Positions 1 through 5,530 of a DNA stretch of 9,548 bases are shown here, one piece after another (the stretch's first letter is position 1; every line of letters begins with the position of its first letter). This DNA is from Lawsonibacter sp. (GTDB taxonomy: Bacteria > Bacillota > Clostridia > Oscillospirales > Oscillospiraceae). The translations under genes were made by a program, and so were the position numbers. The notes under the pieces are model-generated. The model did not search any database and was not told the DNA's origin. It saw only the letters and a program-made list of their open reading frames with translations. Location of the stretch: the NCBI GenBank assembly GCA_020025455.1, contig JAHHSC010000050.1, positions 1 to 9,548 of the forward strand. Direction: 5' to 3'.

Positions 1-1309
1 GCACCGGAATATCAGATACCTTCTTATAGATCAGTCGGATAAAGTCCGGGGGATCCTGTTTCCCTTTCATTATAAAGTCCGGCGGTAGATCAAACGGGAC
101 ATATTTCGTCTTGTTGCCGTCTGGATAATAATGCCATGCATTGTTCTCACGTCGTATGCCATAGATACGCCGATCATACTCACCATTCCGCATGAAATAG
201 GCGTGGCCCTCATATTCATACCCCTTAATGACCTGAGCATGCGTTTTGTCAGGGGTGCCGGTCATGAACAGAATGTCAAAGCTCGCATCTTTTGTATATT
301 TCTCGTTAAACACAACATCCAGAGGCTTATCGGTATCGGGCAGCTCACGGCCGAATTCGTCCACACATTGGATCCGGATCTTCAATTCCTGCCAGCCGGA
401 AGAGGTAAAGGTATAAATGGAGAAGCCCTCTGTGAGAAAGGTCACGGTGTATGTACCGGTATGCTCCGGCTGCTTCCATGTACCCACGGTGTCGTCCAGA
501 ACGGATTCCACCACCACCTCCGGCACGTTGGCAGCAGAACCATCTGCATTTGGGTCTAACCCGGTCGGCTCAGCCGGCGGGAGCTCTTTGTGGTGCTGAA
601 TGCGGATGGTTTTCGGGTCGGCCTTCTCCGGCAGCAGCGCCTCCACATCCATGGAGACATAGACCGGAGCGGACGGCTCCACCTCCGCACCGGCCTCATC
701 CACCAGCGCAAGGTCCAGTGCCGTCAGATAGTCATAGTCCACACCGGCCGCTTTGACGCGCTGCTCGGCCAGCGCGTACACCTCGCCCGTCTCCTCCACC
801 GCCCGCACCCTGAGCGTGACCGATTCGGGGATCACACCGGGCTGGGCAAACACATTTACCGCACCGCCCTCCGGCAGCTGTGCGGTCCGAACTTCTGTAT
901 AGTCGGCGGGAATGGCATGCCGCAGCGGTTCCGGCTGTGCGGCCTGCTCCTCCGACATCTGGGACTCTTCGTTAGGCACGGGCTCTGTGACATCGTAGCA
1001 CGCTTCGGAATGCACATGCTCCGGCTTGGGGCAGACCGGCACCGCCTCCCTACATTCTTCGGTGTGCGTATGGGTCTCGCTCTCCTCCTGACCGCAAACC
1101 AGCTGGCTGGCATAGCAGTCATCCGAGTGAGAATGGGCCTCGATTCCGCAGATGAGCTGTCCGCTCAGCGTATTGGCGGGCCGTACCAGCATCCACAGGG
1201 TACCTGCCACGACCACCAACGCCAACGCTGCAAACCAGCTATAGAGTTTCTTTTGATGGCTGCGCTGGGCTTGGAACCTTGCGCCCTTATCATGTATCGT
1301 ATTTGGCAT
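1..1309 (-). CDS. Large surface protein, N-terminal part (runs off left edge)
   Basis: An uninterrupted minus-strand reading frame of 436 codons starts at the ATG at 1307-1309 and has no stop before the window edge. The start is supported by AAAGGAG at 1321-1327, 11 bases upstream. Residues 1-21 are polar and basic; residues about 22-42 form one hydrophobic segment (signal peptide or anchor). Residues 54-104 hold three Cys/His motifs: C54-x4-H59-x-H61-x3-C65, C72-x7-H80-x-H82-x3-C86 and C93-x4-H98-x-H100-x3-C104. Residues 131-304 look like a beta-rich extracellular module ending in FSIYTF, and 305-436 are a second extracellular-looking region. From memory of the family, this head is typical of big Cna-B/LPXTG surface proteins of gut Clostridia. 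The C-terminal anchor and repeats lie outside the window, so sortase anchoring is inferred. It is the third gene of an operon after a signal peptidase (57-base gap). Ligand or adhesive role is unknown. Confidence 0.85.
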   Translation of the reverse strand, partial: MPNTIHDKGARFQAQRSHQKKLYSWFAALALVVVAGTLWMLVRPANTLSGQLICGIEAHSHSDDCYASQLVCGQEESETHTHTEECREAVPVCPKPEHVHSEACYDVTEPVPNEESQMSEEQAAQPEPLRHAIPADYTEVRTAQLPEGGAVNVFAQPGVIPESVTLRVRAVEETGEVYALAEQRVKAAGVDYDYLTALDLALVDEAGAEVEPSAPVYVSMDVEALLPEKADPKTIRIQHHKELPPAEPTGLDPNADGSAANVPEVVVESVLDDTVGTWKQPEHTGTYTVTFLTEGFSIYTFTSSGWQELKIRIQCVDEFGRELPDTDKPLDVVFNEKYTKDASFDILFMTGTPDKTHAQVIKGYEYEGHAYFMRNGEYDRRIYGIRRENNAWHYYPDGNKTKYVPFDLPPDFIMKGKQDPPDFIRLIYKKVSDIPV

Positions 1310-1366
1310 AAATTCTCTTTCTCCTTTCTTCAGGCATATATTGTATTACAAAATTTTCCCAATCGC

Positions 1367-1924
1367 TTACCAGGGCCAGATACGCAACAAAATCCGACCC
1401 AAAACCTTGTCTTCCCGGACCGTGCCCACCGCGGTTGTACGGCTGTCCAGTGAGATCGCTCGATCATCGCCCATAACGAAGAGTTCACCATCTCCTACCT
1501 GACAGGGGAGCTGGATATTGCACTGACCTCTGCTTTTCTCCACAAGATACGGTTCATCCAGCGCTTTCCCATCCACAAGAACGGTGCCGTCCTCACGGAT
1601 GTCTACATACTGTCCTGCGGTGGCAATGACTCGTTTAATCAGGATCTTATTGTCATAGTAGAACGCGATCACATCGCCGGACTGAACATGCTCGGTCCGG
1701 ACAGCAAGCACCAATTCCCCGTTATTCAAGGTCGGCCTCATGCTAGATCCCGTGATCCTAAGTATCGGCATCCAGAGCGTTACAGTCAAAACTGCGGCTG
1801 CTGCCACAACCGCCAGGGAACACAGCATCCATCTAAGCGCCTGGTGCATTCGCTTCTGATCCCGAAGCCGTTCAATCTCCCGGTCGATCTCTTCGATGGA
1901 GGGGCGGGGCAATTTCTCCTTCAT
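1367..1924 (-). CDS. lepB: Type I signal peptidase (S26 family)
   Basis: This 185-residue membrane serine protease should cleave signal peptides from exported proteins on the outer face of the membrane. A charged N-terminus (1-30) is followed by one membrane segment (about 32-54). The catalytic serine is S61 in GSSMRPT and the general-base lysine is K97 in IKRVIATAGQ. The last conserved box is GDDRAISLDSR (152-162), with Asp where many family members have Asn. Length and single N-terminal anchor fit the Gram-positive form. The ATG at 1924 is chosen because GGGAGG lies 5 bases upstream and the preceding gene stops one base before it (TGAAATG). An in-frame ATG at 1945 would overlap that gene and has a weaker site. 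Position between a coiled-coil gene and a surface-protein gene suggests a dedicated processing enzyme for that locus rather than the general housekeeping copy; that specialisation is inference. Confidence 0.93.
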   Translation of the reverse strand: MKEKLPRPSIEEIDREIERLRDQKRMHQALRWMLCSLAVVAAAAVLTVTLWMPILRITGSSMRPTLNNGELVLAVRTEHVQSGDVIAFYYDNKILIKRVIATAGQYVDIREDGTVLVDGKALDEPYLVEKSRGQCNIQLPCQVGDGELFVMGDDRAISLDSRTTAVGTVREDKVLGRILLRIWPW

Positions 1925-1925
1925 T

Positions 1926-2387
1926 TCATCCTCCCGCGCATCCATCGGACACCTTCTCCAGTTTATCCCTCGACCCGGCATACTCCTCCGGAGCTTCCCG
2001 CCGGCGCATGCGTTGCAGTATCTCGTCCACGGATAGCTCCGCCTGCTCCTCTGCTGAATTTGGAGTAGGGGGCTCCGAATAATCCTTTCCCACAGAGCCA
2101 GATCGGTATAAAAGGGCAAGCTCGCGCGGCAAGCGCTCTTCAAGGCTTTTTTTGACACTTTCCAAATACTGATCGGCAGCCCTCTGTGCCGTTTCAAACA
2201 CCTCATTGACGGCCAATGCCGCCTGGGCGATATTACCAAACTGCTTGGCCCGAAGGACTCGCTGCTCAATGACTCTGTCTCGTTCTTCCACCTGCTGCTT
2301 TAGTGCCTGGATTTCCCGCTCCTGTTCTGCCAGCAGCTCCAACAGCTCAAGCTTGGATAGTTTTTTCAACAACTTTTTTTGTTCCAT
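1926..2387 (-). CDS. Coiled-coil protein of unknown function, first gene of surface operon
   Basis: This is a 153-residue soluble protein with no signal peptide or membrane segment. Residues 1-45 are rich in Leu, Glu, Lys and Gln with heptad-like spacing and predict a coiled coil. Residues 46-90 (around AQAALAVNEVFETAQRAADQ) look like a second amphipathic helix of a type I have seen in hypothetical proteins beside signal peptidases in gut Clostridia. The tail from about 105 is acidic, proline-containing and probably disordered, with a short basic helix near 122-131. The ATG at 2387 is the first in frame; the nearest purine-rich stretch (AAGGGGG) is about 13 bases upstream, so the site is weak. 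It is followed after one base by the signal peptidase and must be co-transcribed with it. A cytoplasmic partner or scaffold for export of the neighbouring surface protein is possible but unproven. Confidence 0.85.
   Translation of the reverse strand: MEQKKLLKKLSKLELLELLAEQEREIQALKQQVEERDRVIEQRVLRAKQFGNIAQAALAVNEVFETAQRAADQYLESVKKSLEERLPRELALLYRSGSVGKDYSEPPTPNSAEEQAELSVDEILQRMRRREAPEEYAGSRDKLEKVSDGCAGG
1930..1935 (-). promoter_or_regulatory. Ribosome binding site deciding the signal peptidase start
   Basis: The minus strand reads GGGAGG, 5 bases before the ATG at 1924 and inside the last codons of the upstream gene. It favours the 185-residue start over the in-frame ATG at 1945 and suggests translational coupling. 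Confidence 0.7.
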
Positions 2388-2489
2388 AACGACAGCGGCA
2401 CCCCCTTCTTACGGATCTGATCTTGCTTTTCTGCCTTGCCGCCCTGATTCCAGCCGCATTCTGATAGATTTAGACAGAAATTCACCTTA

Positions 2490-2517
2490 ATTATAAGAAA
2501 AAATTTCCAATCTGCAA
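2490..2517 (-). promoter_or_regulatory. Sigma-A-type promoter of the surface operon
   Basis: On the minus strand TTGCAG (2512-2517) is followed after 16 bases by a perfect TATAAT (2490-2495). The -35 matches consensus at only three of six positions. Start of transcription should fall near 2483, leaving a leader of about 95 bases before the ATG at 2387. The flanking DNA is AT-rich, unlike the coding regions. This is the only good promoter seen upstream of the three-gene operon. Confidence 0.6.
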
Positions 2518-2618
2518 CCTCTAACCTTCTTTTTCAGCATATTGACGGATTTAGGCGACCTAGTTTGTGCGTTTTTATGTCTCAGAAAAGGGATTTGAGC
2601 GCAAGAGGCATCCGTATT

Positions 2619-2667
2619 CTCAGTGGTGTGGCTGTACGCAGCCATCGCTATGAGCAACACCACTAAG
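2619..2667. repeat. Imperfect inverted repeat, possible long hairpin
   Basis: CTCAGTGGTGT (2619-2629) can pair with ACACCACTAAG (2657-2667), 10 of 11 positions matching, and an inner GCT/AGC (2631-2633 with 2653-2655) extends the stem past one mismatch. No T-tract follows on either strand, so it is not a standard terminator. Confidence 0.55.
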
Positions 2668-2703
2668 AAACCATGCACACAGAAGCGAAGCAGAAGCAAC
2701 CAT

Positions 2704-2751
2704 AAAAAATGCGCCTGCTTCGGCCCCGGTTGGGGCATATAGCAGGCGCAT
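2704..2751 (-). terminator. Intrinsic terminator with nested stem, no obvious gene upstream
   Basis: An 11-bp perfect stem, ATGCGCCTGCT (2709-2719) with AGCAGGCGCAT (2741-2751), encloses a second 5-bp stem, GCCCC/GGGGC (2723-2727 with 2732-2736). On the minus strand it is followed directly by a run of six T (2704-2709). It therefore terminates leftward transcripts. The nearest leftward gene upstream, tRNA-Ala, already has its own terminator at 2962-2995, so this one is either a backup or ends an unannotated transcript from 2752-2961. It also shields the surface operon from read-through. Confidence 0.75.
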
Positions 2752-2827
2752 CATGCGGTTTTTCTATGCTGGAGAGTTCAACTTTTTCTCTTTCTATGCG
2801 TCACAATCTCTTAAATGTGCAAACAAA

Positions 2828-2893
2828 CCGCCCTTCTGGGCGGCGGCGCTTATGCGCCGTGAACTGCTTTGCCAATGGCAAAGCAGTTCACGG
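2828..2893. repeat. Three tandem perfect hairpins
   Basis: Three stem-loops lie end to end with no bases between them. The first is CCGCCC-TTCT-GGGCGG (2828-2843). The second is CGGCGC-TTAT-GCGCCG (2844-2859). The third is a 17-bp stem, 2857-2873 with 2877-2893, with loop AAT, whose outer three pairs compete with the second stem for 2857-2859. None has a T-tract on either strand, so they are not simple terminators. They could be a structured RNA or a dispersed intergenic repeat. Confidence 0.8.
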
Positions 2894-2961
2894 GGGGCGG
2901 CTGTGCCCACCCCAAGCATGTCGATTACGAACAGGTGGAGCGACCAGCGGGAGCGGAACCC

Positions 2962-2995
2962 AAAAGAAAAGACACCATCGTTCGATGGTGTCTTT
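2962..2995 (-). terminator. Intrinsic terminator of tRNA-Ala
   Basis: GACACCATC (2971-2979) pairs perfectly with GATGGTGTC (2984-2992) around a 4-base loop, extended by A/T pairs. On the minus strand it is followed by TTTTCTTTT (2962-2970). The stem begins within 8 bases of the tRNA CCA end. The plus strand also carries a T-rich run after the stem, so it could work in both directions. Confidence 0.85.
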
Positions 2996-2999
2996 CTTT

Positions 3000-3075
3000 T
3001 GGTGGACCTGAAGGGGATCGAACCCTCGACCTTACGGATGCGAACCGTACGCGCTCCCAGCTGCGCTACAGGCCC
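3000..3075 (-). tRNA. tRNA-Ala, anticodon CGC
   Basis: This is a complete 76-base tRNA on the minus strand with encoded CCA (3000-3002) and discriminator A at 3003. The acceptor stem GGGCCTG/CAGGTCC (3069-3075 with 3004-3010) contains a G3-U70 wobble pair, the established identity element for alanyl-tRNA synthetase. The D stem is GCGC/GCGC. The anticodon arm is TACGG-TTCGCAT-CCGTA, giving anticodon CGC, which reads GCG. The T arm is GAGGG-TTCGATC-CCCTT, with one G-T pair at its base. All stems close, so the gene looks functional. It stands alone between its own promoter and terminator. Confidence 0.96.
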
Positions 3076-3090
3076 TTATCTAGCTTATTT

Positions 3091-3118
3091 ATTATACCAG
3101 ATTTCCGTGGATTGTAAA
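3091..3118 (-). promoter_or_regulatory. Extended -10 promoter of tRNA-Ala
   Basis: On the minus strand TTTACA (3113-3118) is followed after 16 bases by TATAAT (3091-3096), with TGG directly before it forming an extended -10. Transcription should start near 3084, about nine bases before the mature 5' end at 3075. This is the strongest promoter in the window, as expected for a stable RNA gene. Confidence 0.85.
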
Positions 3119-3139
3119 GGGGATTTTTCGATTTTGTCC

Positions 3140-3164
3140 CGGAGGCTCCAGAGTGGAGCCTCCG
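3140..3164. other. Strong hairpin after the ACT gene, without a U-tract
   Basis: CGGAGGCTCCA (3140-3150) pairs perfectly with TGGAGCCTCCG (3154-3164) around a 3-base loop. It begins 10 bases past the stop of the ACT gene. On the minus strand the following bases are GGACAAAATCG, with no T-run, so termination may be weak or need Rho. It could instead protect the 3' end of the operon mRNA. Confidence 0.65.
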
Positions 3165-3174
3165 AGACAGCTCG

Positions 3175-3609
3175 TTACAGAAGTTCGATTTCGTCCTGCG
3201 TGACGGTGGCGATGCCCCGCTCCGCCAGGGCGGCGTTGGCCCGCTCCACATCGCCGACCCGGAAGATCATATAGGCCCGGTCCACGTTCCTTCCGCCCAG
3301 GAAGGCGTACATATATTCCACGTTGATCCCGGCGTTGGTAATGATCTGGAGGACCCTGTTCAGCCCGCCCGGCGTGTCCGGGATGGCCACGCCCAATACC
3401 GGGGTAAGAGAGTGGATATACCCCGCGTCGGTCAAAACACGGGTGGCCTCGTAAAGCTTGTCCACGATGATCCGTGCAATGCCAAAGTCCTTGGTCTCCG
3501 CCATAGACAGGGCACGCATATCCACGCCGTTCTGGGCCAGGGCCCCGGTCATAGCGTAGAGAGCGCCCGGCTTATTTTCCAAAAACACAGAAATCTGCTT
3601 GATACTCAT
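3175..3609 (-). CDS. Tandem ACT-domain protein
   Basis: This 144-residue cytoplasmic protein consists of two ACT domains, the ligand-binding fold that usually senses amino acids. ACT 1 covers about residues 4-65 (QISVFLENKPGAL at its start). ACT 2 covers about 70-136 (VLGVAIPDTPGGL at the equivalent place). Each contains the PG turn where ACT domains bind ligand. There is no catalytic or DNA-binding domain. The ATG at 3609 has GGAGG five bases upstream, and the gene follows the ligase stop by 10 bases, so it is last in the operon. Standalone tandem-ACT genes are known beside iorAB and paaK-type ligases in anaerobes and archaea. Binding an aromatic amino acid and modulating the ligase or IorAB is a reasonable inference; the ligand cannot be read from sequence. 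Confidence 0.93.
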   Translation of the reverse strand: MSIKQISVFLENKPGALYAMTGALAQNGVDMRALSMAETKDFGIARIIVDKLYEATRVLTDAGYIHSLTPVLGVAIPDTPGGLNRVLQIITNAGINVEYMYAFLGGRNVDRAYMIFRVGDVERANAALAERGIATVTQDEIELL

Positions 3610-3619
3610 ATTGTCCTCC

Positions 3620-4921
3620 TCACAGCTTCCGTTTGTCGATGACCCGAACCGCCTTCCCCTCGCTGCGCGCGATGGACTTGGGCGCCACCAAAGTGACCTT
3701 TGCGGTGAGGCCCAGCATGGCCCTTAGACCCTCGGTCAGCTCCTTCTGGCGGCGGGTGATCTCGCCCAGATTGTCGGTGAACATCTCGGGGGTCATCTCC
3801 ACCTTGATATCCAGGGTGTCGGTGTTTCTCACCCGGTCCACCAGAATCTGATAGTTTGCGGGGTAACCGTGGTTGAGCAGCACGGTCTCCACCTGGGAGG
3901 GGAATACGTTGACGCCGCGGATGATGAGCATATCGTCCGAGCGGCCCATGGGCTTGCACATTTTGATGAACGTGCGGCCGCAGGCGCACGCCTCATACTT
4001 GAGCTGGCAGATATCCCGGGTACGGTAGCGCAGCAGGGGGAAGGCCTCGCGGGTGAGGGCGGTGAAAACCAGCTCGCCCTTGGAGCCGTCAGGCAGTACC
4101 TCCCCGGTATCCGGGTCGATGATCTCCGCAATAAAGTGGTCCTCGTTGATGTGCAGGCCGGACTGCTCGGAGCACTCGTAGGCCACGCCGGGGCCGCTGA
4201 GCTCGGTAAGCCCGTAAATATCGTAGGCCTTGATGCCCAGCGTCTCCTCGATATCCCGGCGCATCTCCTCGCTCCATGCCTCCGCACCGAAAATGCCCCG
4301 CTTCAGGGGGATCTGGTCGGGGGTCAGGCCCATCTCCTTCATGCTCTCGCCCAGGTAGGCGGCATAGGAGGGCGTGCAGCACAGCAGCGTGGTGCCAAGG
4401 TCACGGAGAAAGGTGATCTGGCGGTCGGTATTGCCGGAGGAGATGGGGACGGTAAGGCAGCCAACCTTGCGGCTGCCGCCGTCGAAGCCCAGACCACCGG
4501 TGAACATCCCGTAACCGTAGGCCACCTGGCAGATATCCGCGCTGGTCCCGCCGGCGGCGGTGATGGCACGGGCCACGCAGTCCTCCCAGAGATCCATGTC
4601 GTGCTGGGTGTAGAAGCCCATGACCCGCTTACCGGTGGTGCCGGAGGTGGCGTGCACACGCACGCAGTCGGTGAGGGGGCGGGCCATCATGCCGCAGGGG
4701 TAGGTCTCCCTCAGGTCGGCTTTGGTAACAAAAGGGAGCTTATAGAGGTCATCCACCGATTTGATATCGTCTGGGGTGACCCCCTTCTCCTCCATTTTTC
4801 TTCGATAGTGGGGGACATTCTCCCACACATTGCGGACCTGCCGGACCAGCCGTTCGCTCTGCCAGGCCCGGATCTGCTCGCGGGGCGCGCACTCCACTTC
4901 GGGTTGATAATAATGCTCCAT
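3620..4921 (-). CDS. paaK: Phenylacetate-CoA ligase family (PaaK-type, AMP-forming)
   Basis: This 433-residue cytoplasmic enzyme should activate phenylacetate or another arylacetate with ATP and CoA to the arylacetyl-CoA, releasing AMP and pyrophosphate. The ATP-binding loop is ATSGTTGKR (91-99). YGLTE (236-240) and RYRTRD (298-303) are adenylate-forming motifs. The C-terminal domain ends with RSEGKAVRV (419-427), where K423 is the likely adenylation lysine. A CACGRT motif (311-316), together with C250 and H257, may bind metal as in some PaaK proteins; this is inference. Length fits the family. The ATG at 4921 has AGGGG six bases upstream. It follows iorB by 33 bases and precedes the ACT gene by 10. 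Its place beside iorAB supports an arylacetate such as phenylacetate, 4-hydroxyphenylacetate or indoleacetate as substrate. The direction of flux is open. Confidence 0.93.
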   Translation of the reverse strand: MEHYYQPEVECAPREQIRAWQSERLVRQVRNVWENVPHYRRKMEEKGVTPDDIKSVDDLYKLPFVTKADLRETYPCGMMARPLTDCVRVHATSGTTGKRVMGFYTQHDMDLWEDCVARAITAAGGTSADICQVAYGYGMFTGGLGFDGGSRKVGCLTVPISSGNTDRQITFLRDLGTTLLCCTPSYAAYLGESMKEMGLTPDQIPLKRGIFGAEAWSEEMRRDIEETLGIKAYDIYGLTELSGPGVAYECSEQSGLHINEDHFIAEIIDPDTGEVLPDGSKGELVFTALTREAFPLLRYRTRDICQLKYEACACGRTFIKMCKPMGRSDDMLIIRGVNVFPSQVETVLLNHGYPANYQILVDRVRNTDTLDIKVEMTPEMFTDNLGEITRRQKELTEGLRAMLGLTAKVTLVAPKSIARSEGKAVRVIDKRKL

Positions 4922-4954
4922 GGGTAACCCCTCTTTTCTGTTTAAACGAATGGA

Positions 4955-5527
4955 TCAGGCATGTTTGCCCAGATAAAATGCGTTCTTGTTCAGCTCCAGA
5001 AACTTCTGGGGCACCACAGCCTCCAGGGCCTTCATCCATGCCTCGTCAGGCAGGTCGAAGTAGTGGGACAGGCGGCCCATCAGGACGATGTTTACGGCTT
5101 TGGACGAACCGGCCTGCTCTGCCAGCGCCAGGCAGTCCAGTGCGTCAACCTTGGCACCTGCCGCCCGCATTTTCTCCACCAGACCGTCCGGGTACTGGGC
5201 GGCACCGGTGATGACAGGCATGGGGTCGATCTGCTGGGTGGAGGTGACGATCTGGCCGTCGGGCTTCAGATAGCTCAGCCACCGGGCAGCCTCCAGCGTC
5301 TCAAAGGACACGATGTAGTCGGCCTCCCCCTCGTCGATGACGGGGGAATACACCTTCTCGCCGCAGCGGACGTAGGTGACCACGGAGCCGCCCCGCTGGG
5401 ACATTCCGTGGACCTCGCTGACCTTCACGTCATACCCCTGCTCCATGGCCAGACGGCCCAGCAGCTTACTGGCCAGCAGGGAGCCCTGTCCGCCTACGCC
5501 GACGATCATAATATTCGTTGTCTCCAT
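4955..5527 (-). CDS. iorB: Indolepyruvate:ferredoxin oxidoreductase, beta subunit
   Basis: This 190-residue cytoplasmic subunit pairs with IorA. It has the gamma-type 2-oxoacid oxidoreductase fold: a glycine-rich loop GVGGQGSLLASKLLG (10-24) and the family signature SEVHGMSQRGGSV (37-49). Length is normal for IorB. The complex converts arylpyruvate, CoA and oxidised ferredoxin to arylacetyl-CoA, carbon dioxide and reduced ferredoxin. The ATG at 5527 lies three bases after the iorA stop, and its AAAGGAGG ribosome binding site sits in the last iorA codons, so the two subunits are probably translated in a coupled, equimolar way. No odd residues were noticed. Confidence 0.95.
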   Translation of the reverse strand: METTNIMIVGVGGQGSLLASKLLGRLAMEQGYDVKVSEVHGMSQRGGSVVTYVRCGEKVYSPVIDEGEADYIVSFETLEAARWLSYLKPDGQIVTSTQQIDPMPVITGAAQYPDGLVEKMRAAGAKVDALDCLALAEQAGSSKAVNIVLMGRLSHYFDLPDEAWMKALEAVVPQKFLELNKNAFYLGKHA

Positions 5528-5530
5528 GGC

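Larger units (their letters stand above)
2487..2738 (-). other. Doubtful 83-codon ORF with a hydrophobic segment
   Basis: The frame encodes one strongly hydrophobic stretch (about residues 11-35, FLWLLLLRF then FLVVLLIAMAAY) followed by a polar tail of about 48 residues. Its ATG lies inside the terminator hairpin at 2709-2751, there is no ribosome binding site, and its 3' end covers the promoter of the surface operon. Shape alone (one membrane helix plus a polar tail) is compatible with a type I toxin-like peptide, but the same DNA also reads as a hydrophobic peptide in a second frame from an ATG near 2703, so the signal may be compositional. I do not recognise the family. Confidence 0.15.
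2388..2999. other. Gene-poor interval with several RNA-like structures
   Basis: These 612 bases separate the surface operon from tRNA-Ala. From left to right they hold the operon leader and promoter, a short hydrophobic reading frame of doubtful status with an imperfect hairpin (2619-2667), an orphan terminator (2704-2751), an AT-rich segment with the 9-base direct repeat TTTCTATGC at 2761 and 2791, three adjacent hairpins (2828-2893), a G-rich segment with no recognised feature (2894-2961), and the tRNA terminator. No convincing protein gene was found on either strand. Confidence 0.7.

Noticed and set aside
131..1453. Several plus-strand ORFs across the left end
   Set aside because: They lie opposite the open minus-strand surface protein frame, which has a proper start, a hydrophobic N-terminus and ordered Cys/His motifs.
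1367..2269. 300-codon version of the signal peptidase
   Set aside because: The first 115 codons are the coiled-coil gene read in another frame; the real start at 1924 has a strong ribosome binding site and follows the upstream stop by one base.
2761..2799. Nine-base direct repeat TTTCTATGC, 30 bases apart
   Set aside because: Only two copies in AT-rich DNA with no conserved spacer unit, so it is not a CRISPR array or clear iteron set.
2971..2992. Hairpin considered as a repeat or mobile element end
   Set aside because: Its position directly after the tRNA CCA end with a T-rich tail explains it fully as a terminator.
2753..3274. Plus-strand ORFs crossing the tRNA and hairpins
   Set aside because: They are translations of tRNA-Ala and hairpin DNA with no ribosome binding site or domain.
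3869..4927. Long plus-strand ORF opposite the PaaK-type ligase
   Set aside because: It is an antisense shadow of a high-GC gene; the protein is low-complexity in Gly, His, Val and Leu with no recognisable domain, while the minus strand has clear motifs.
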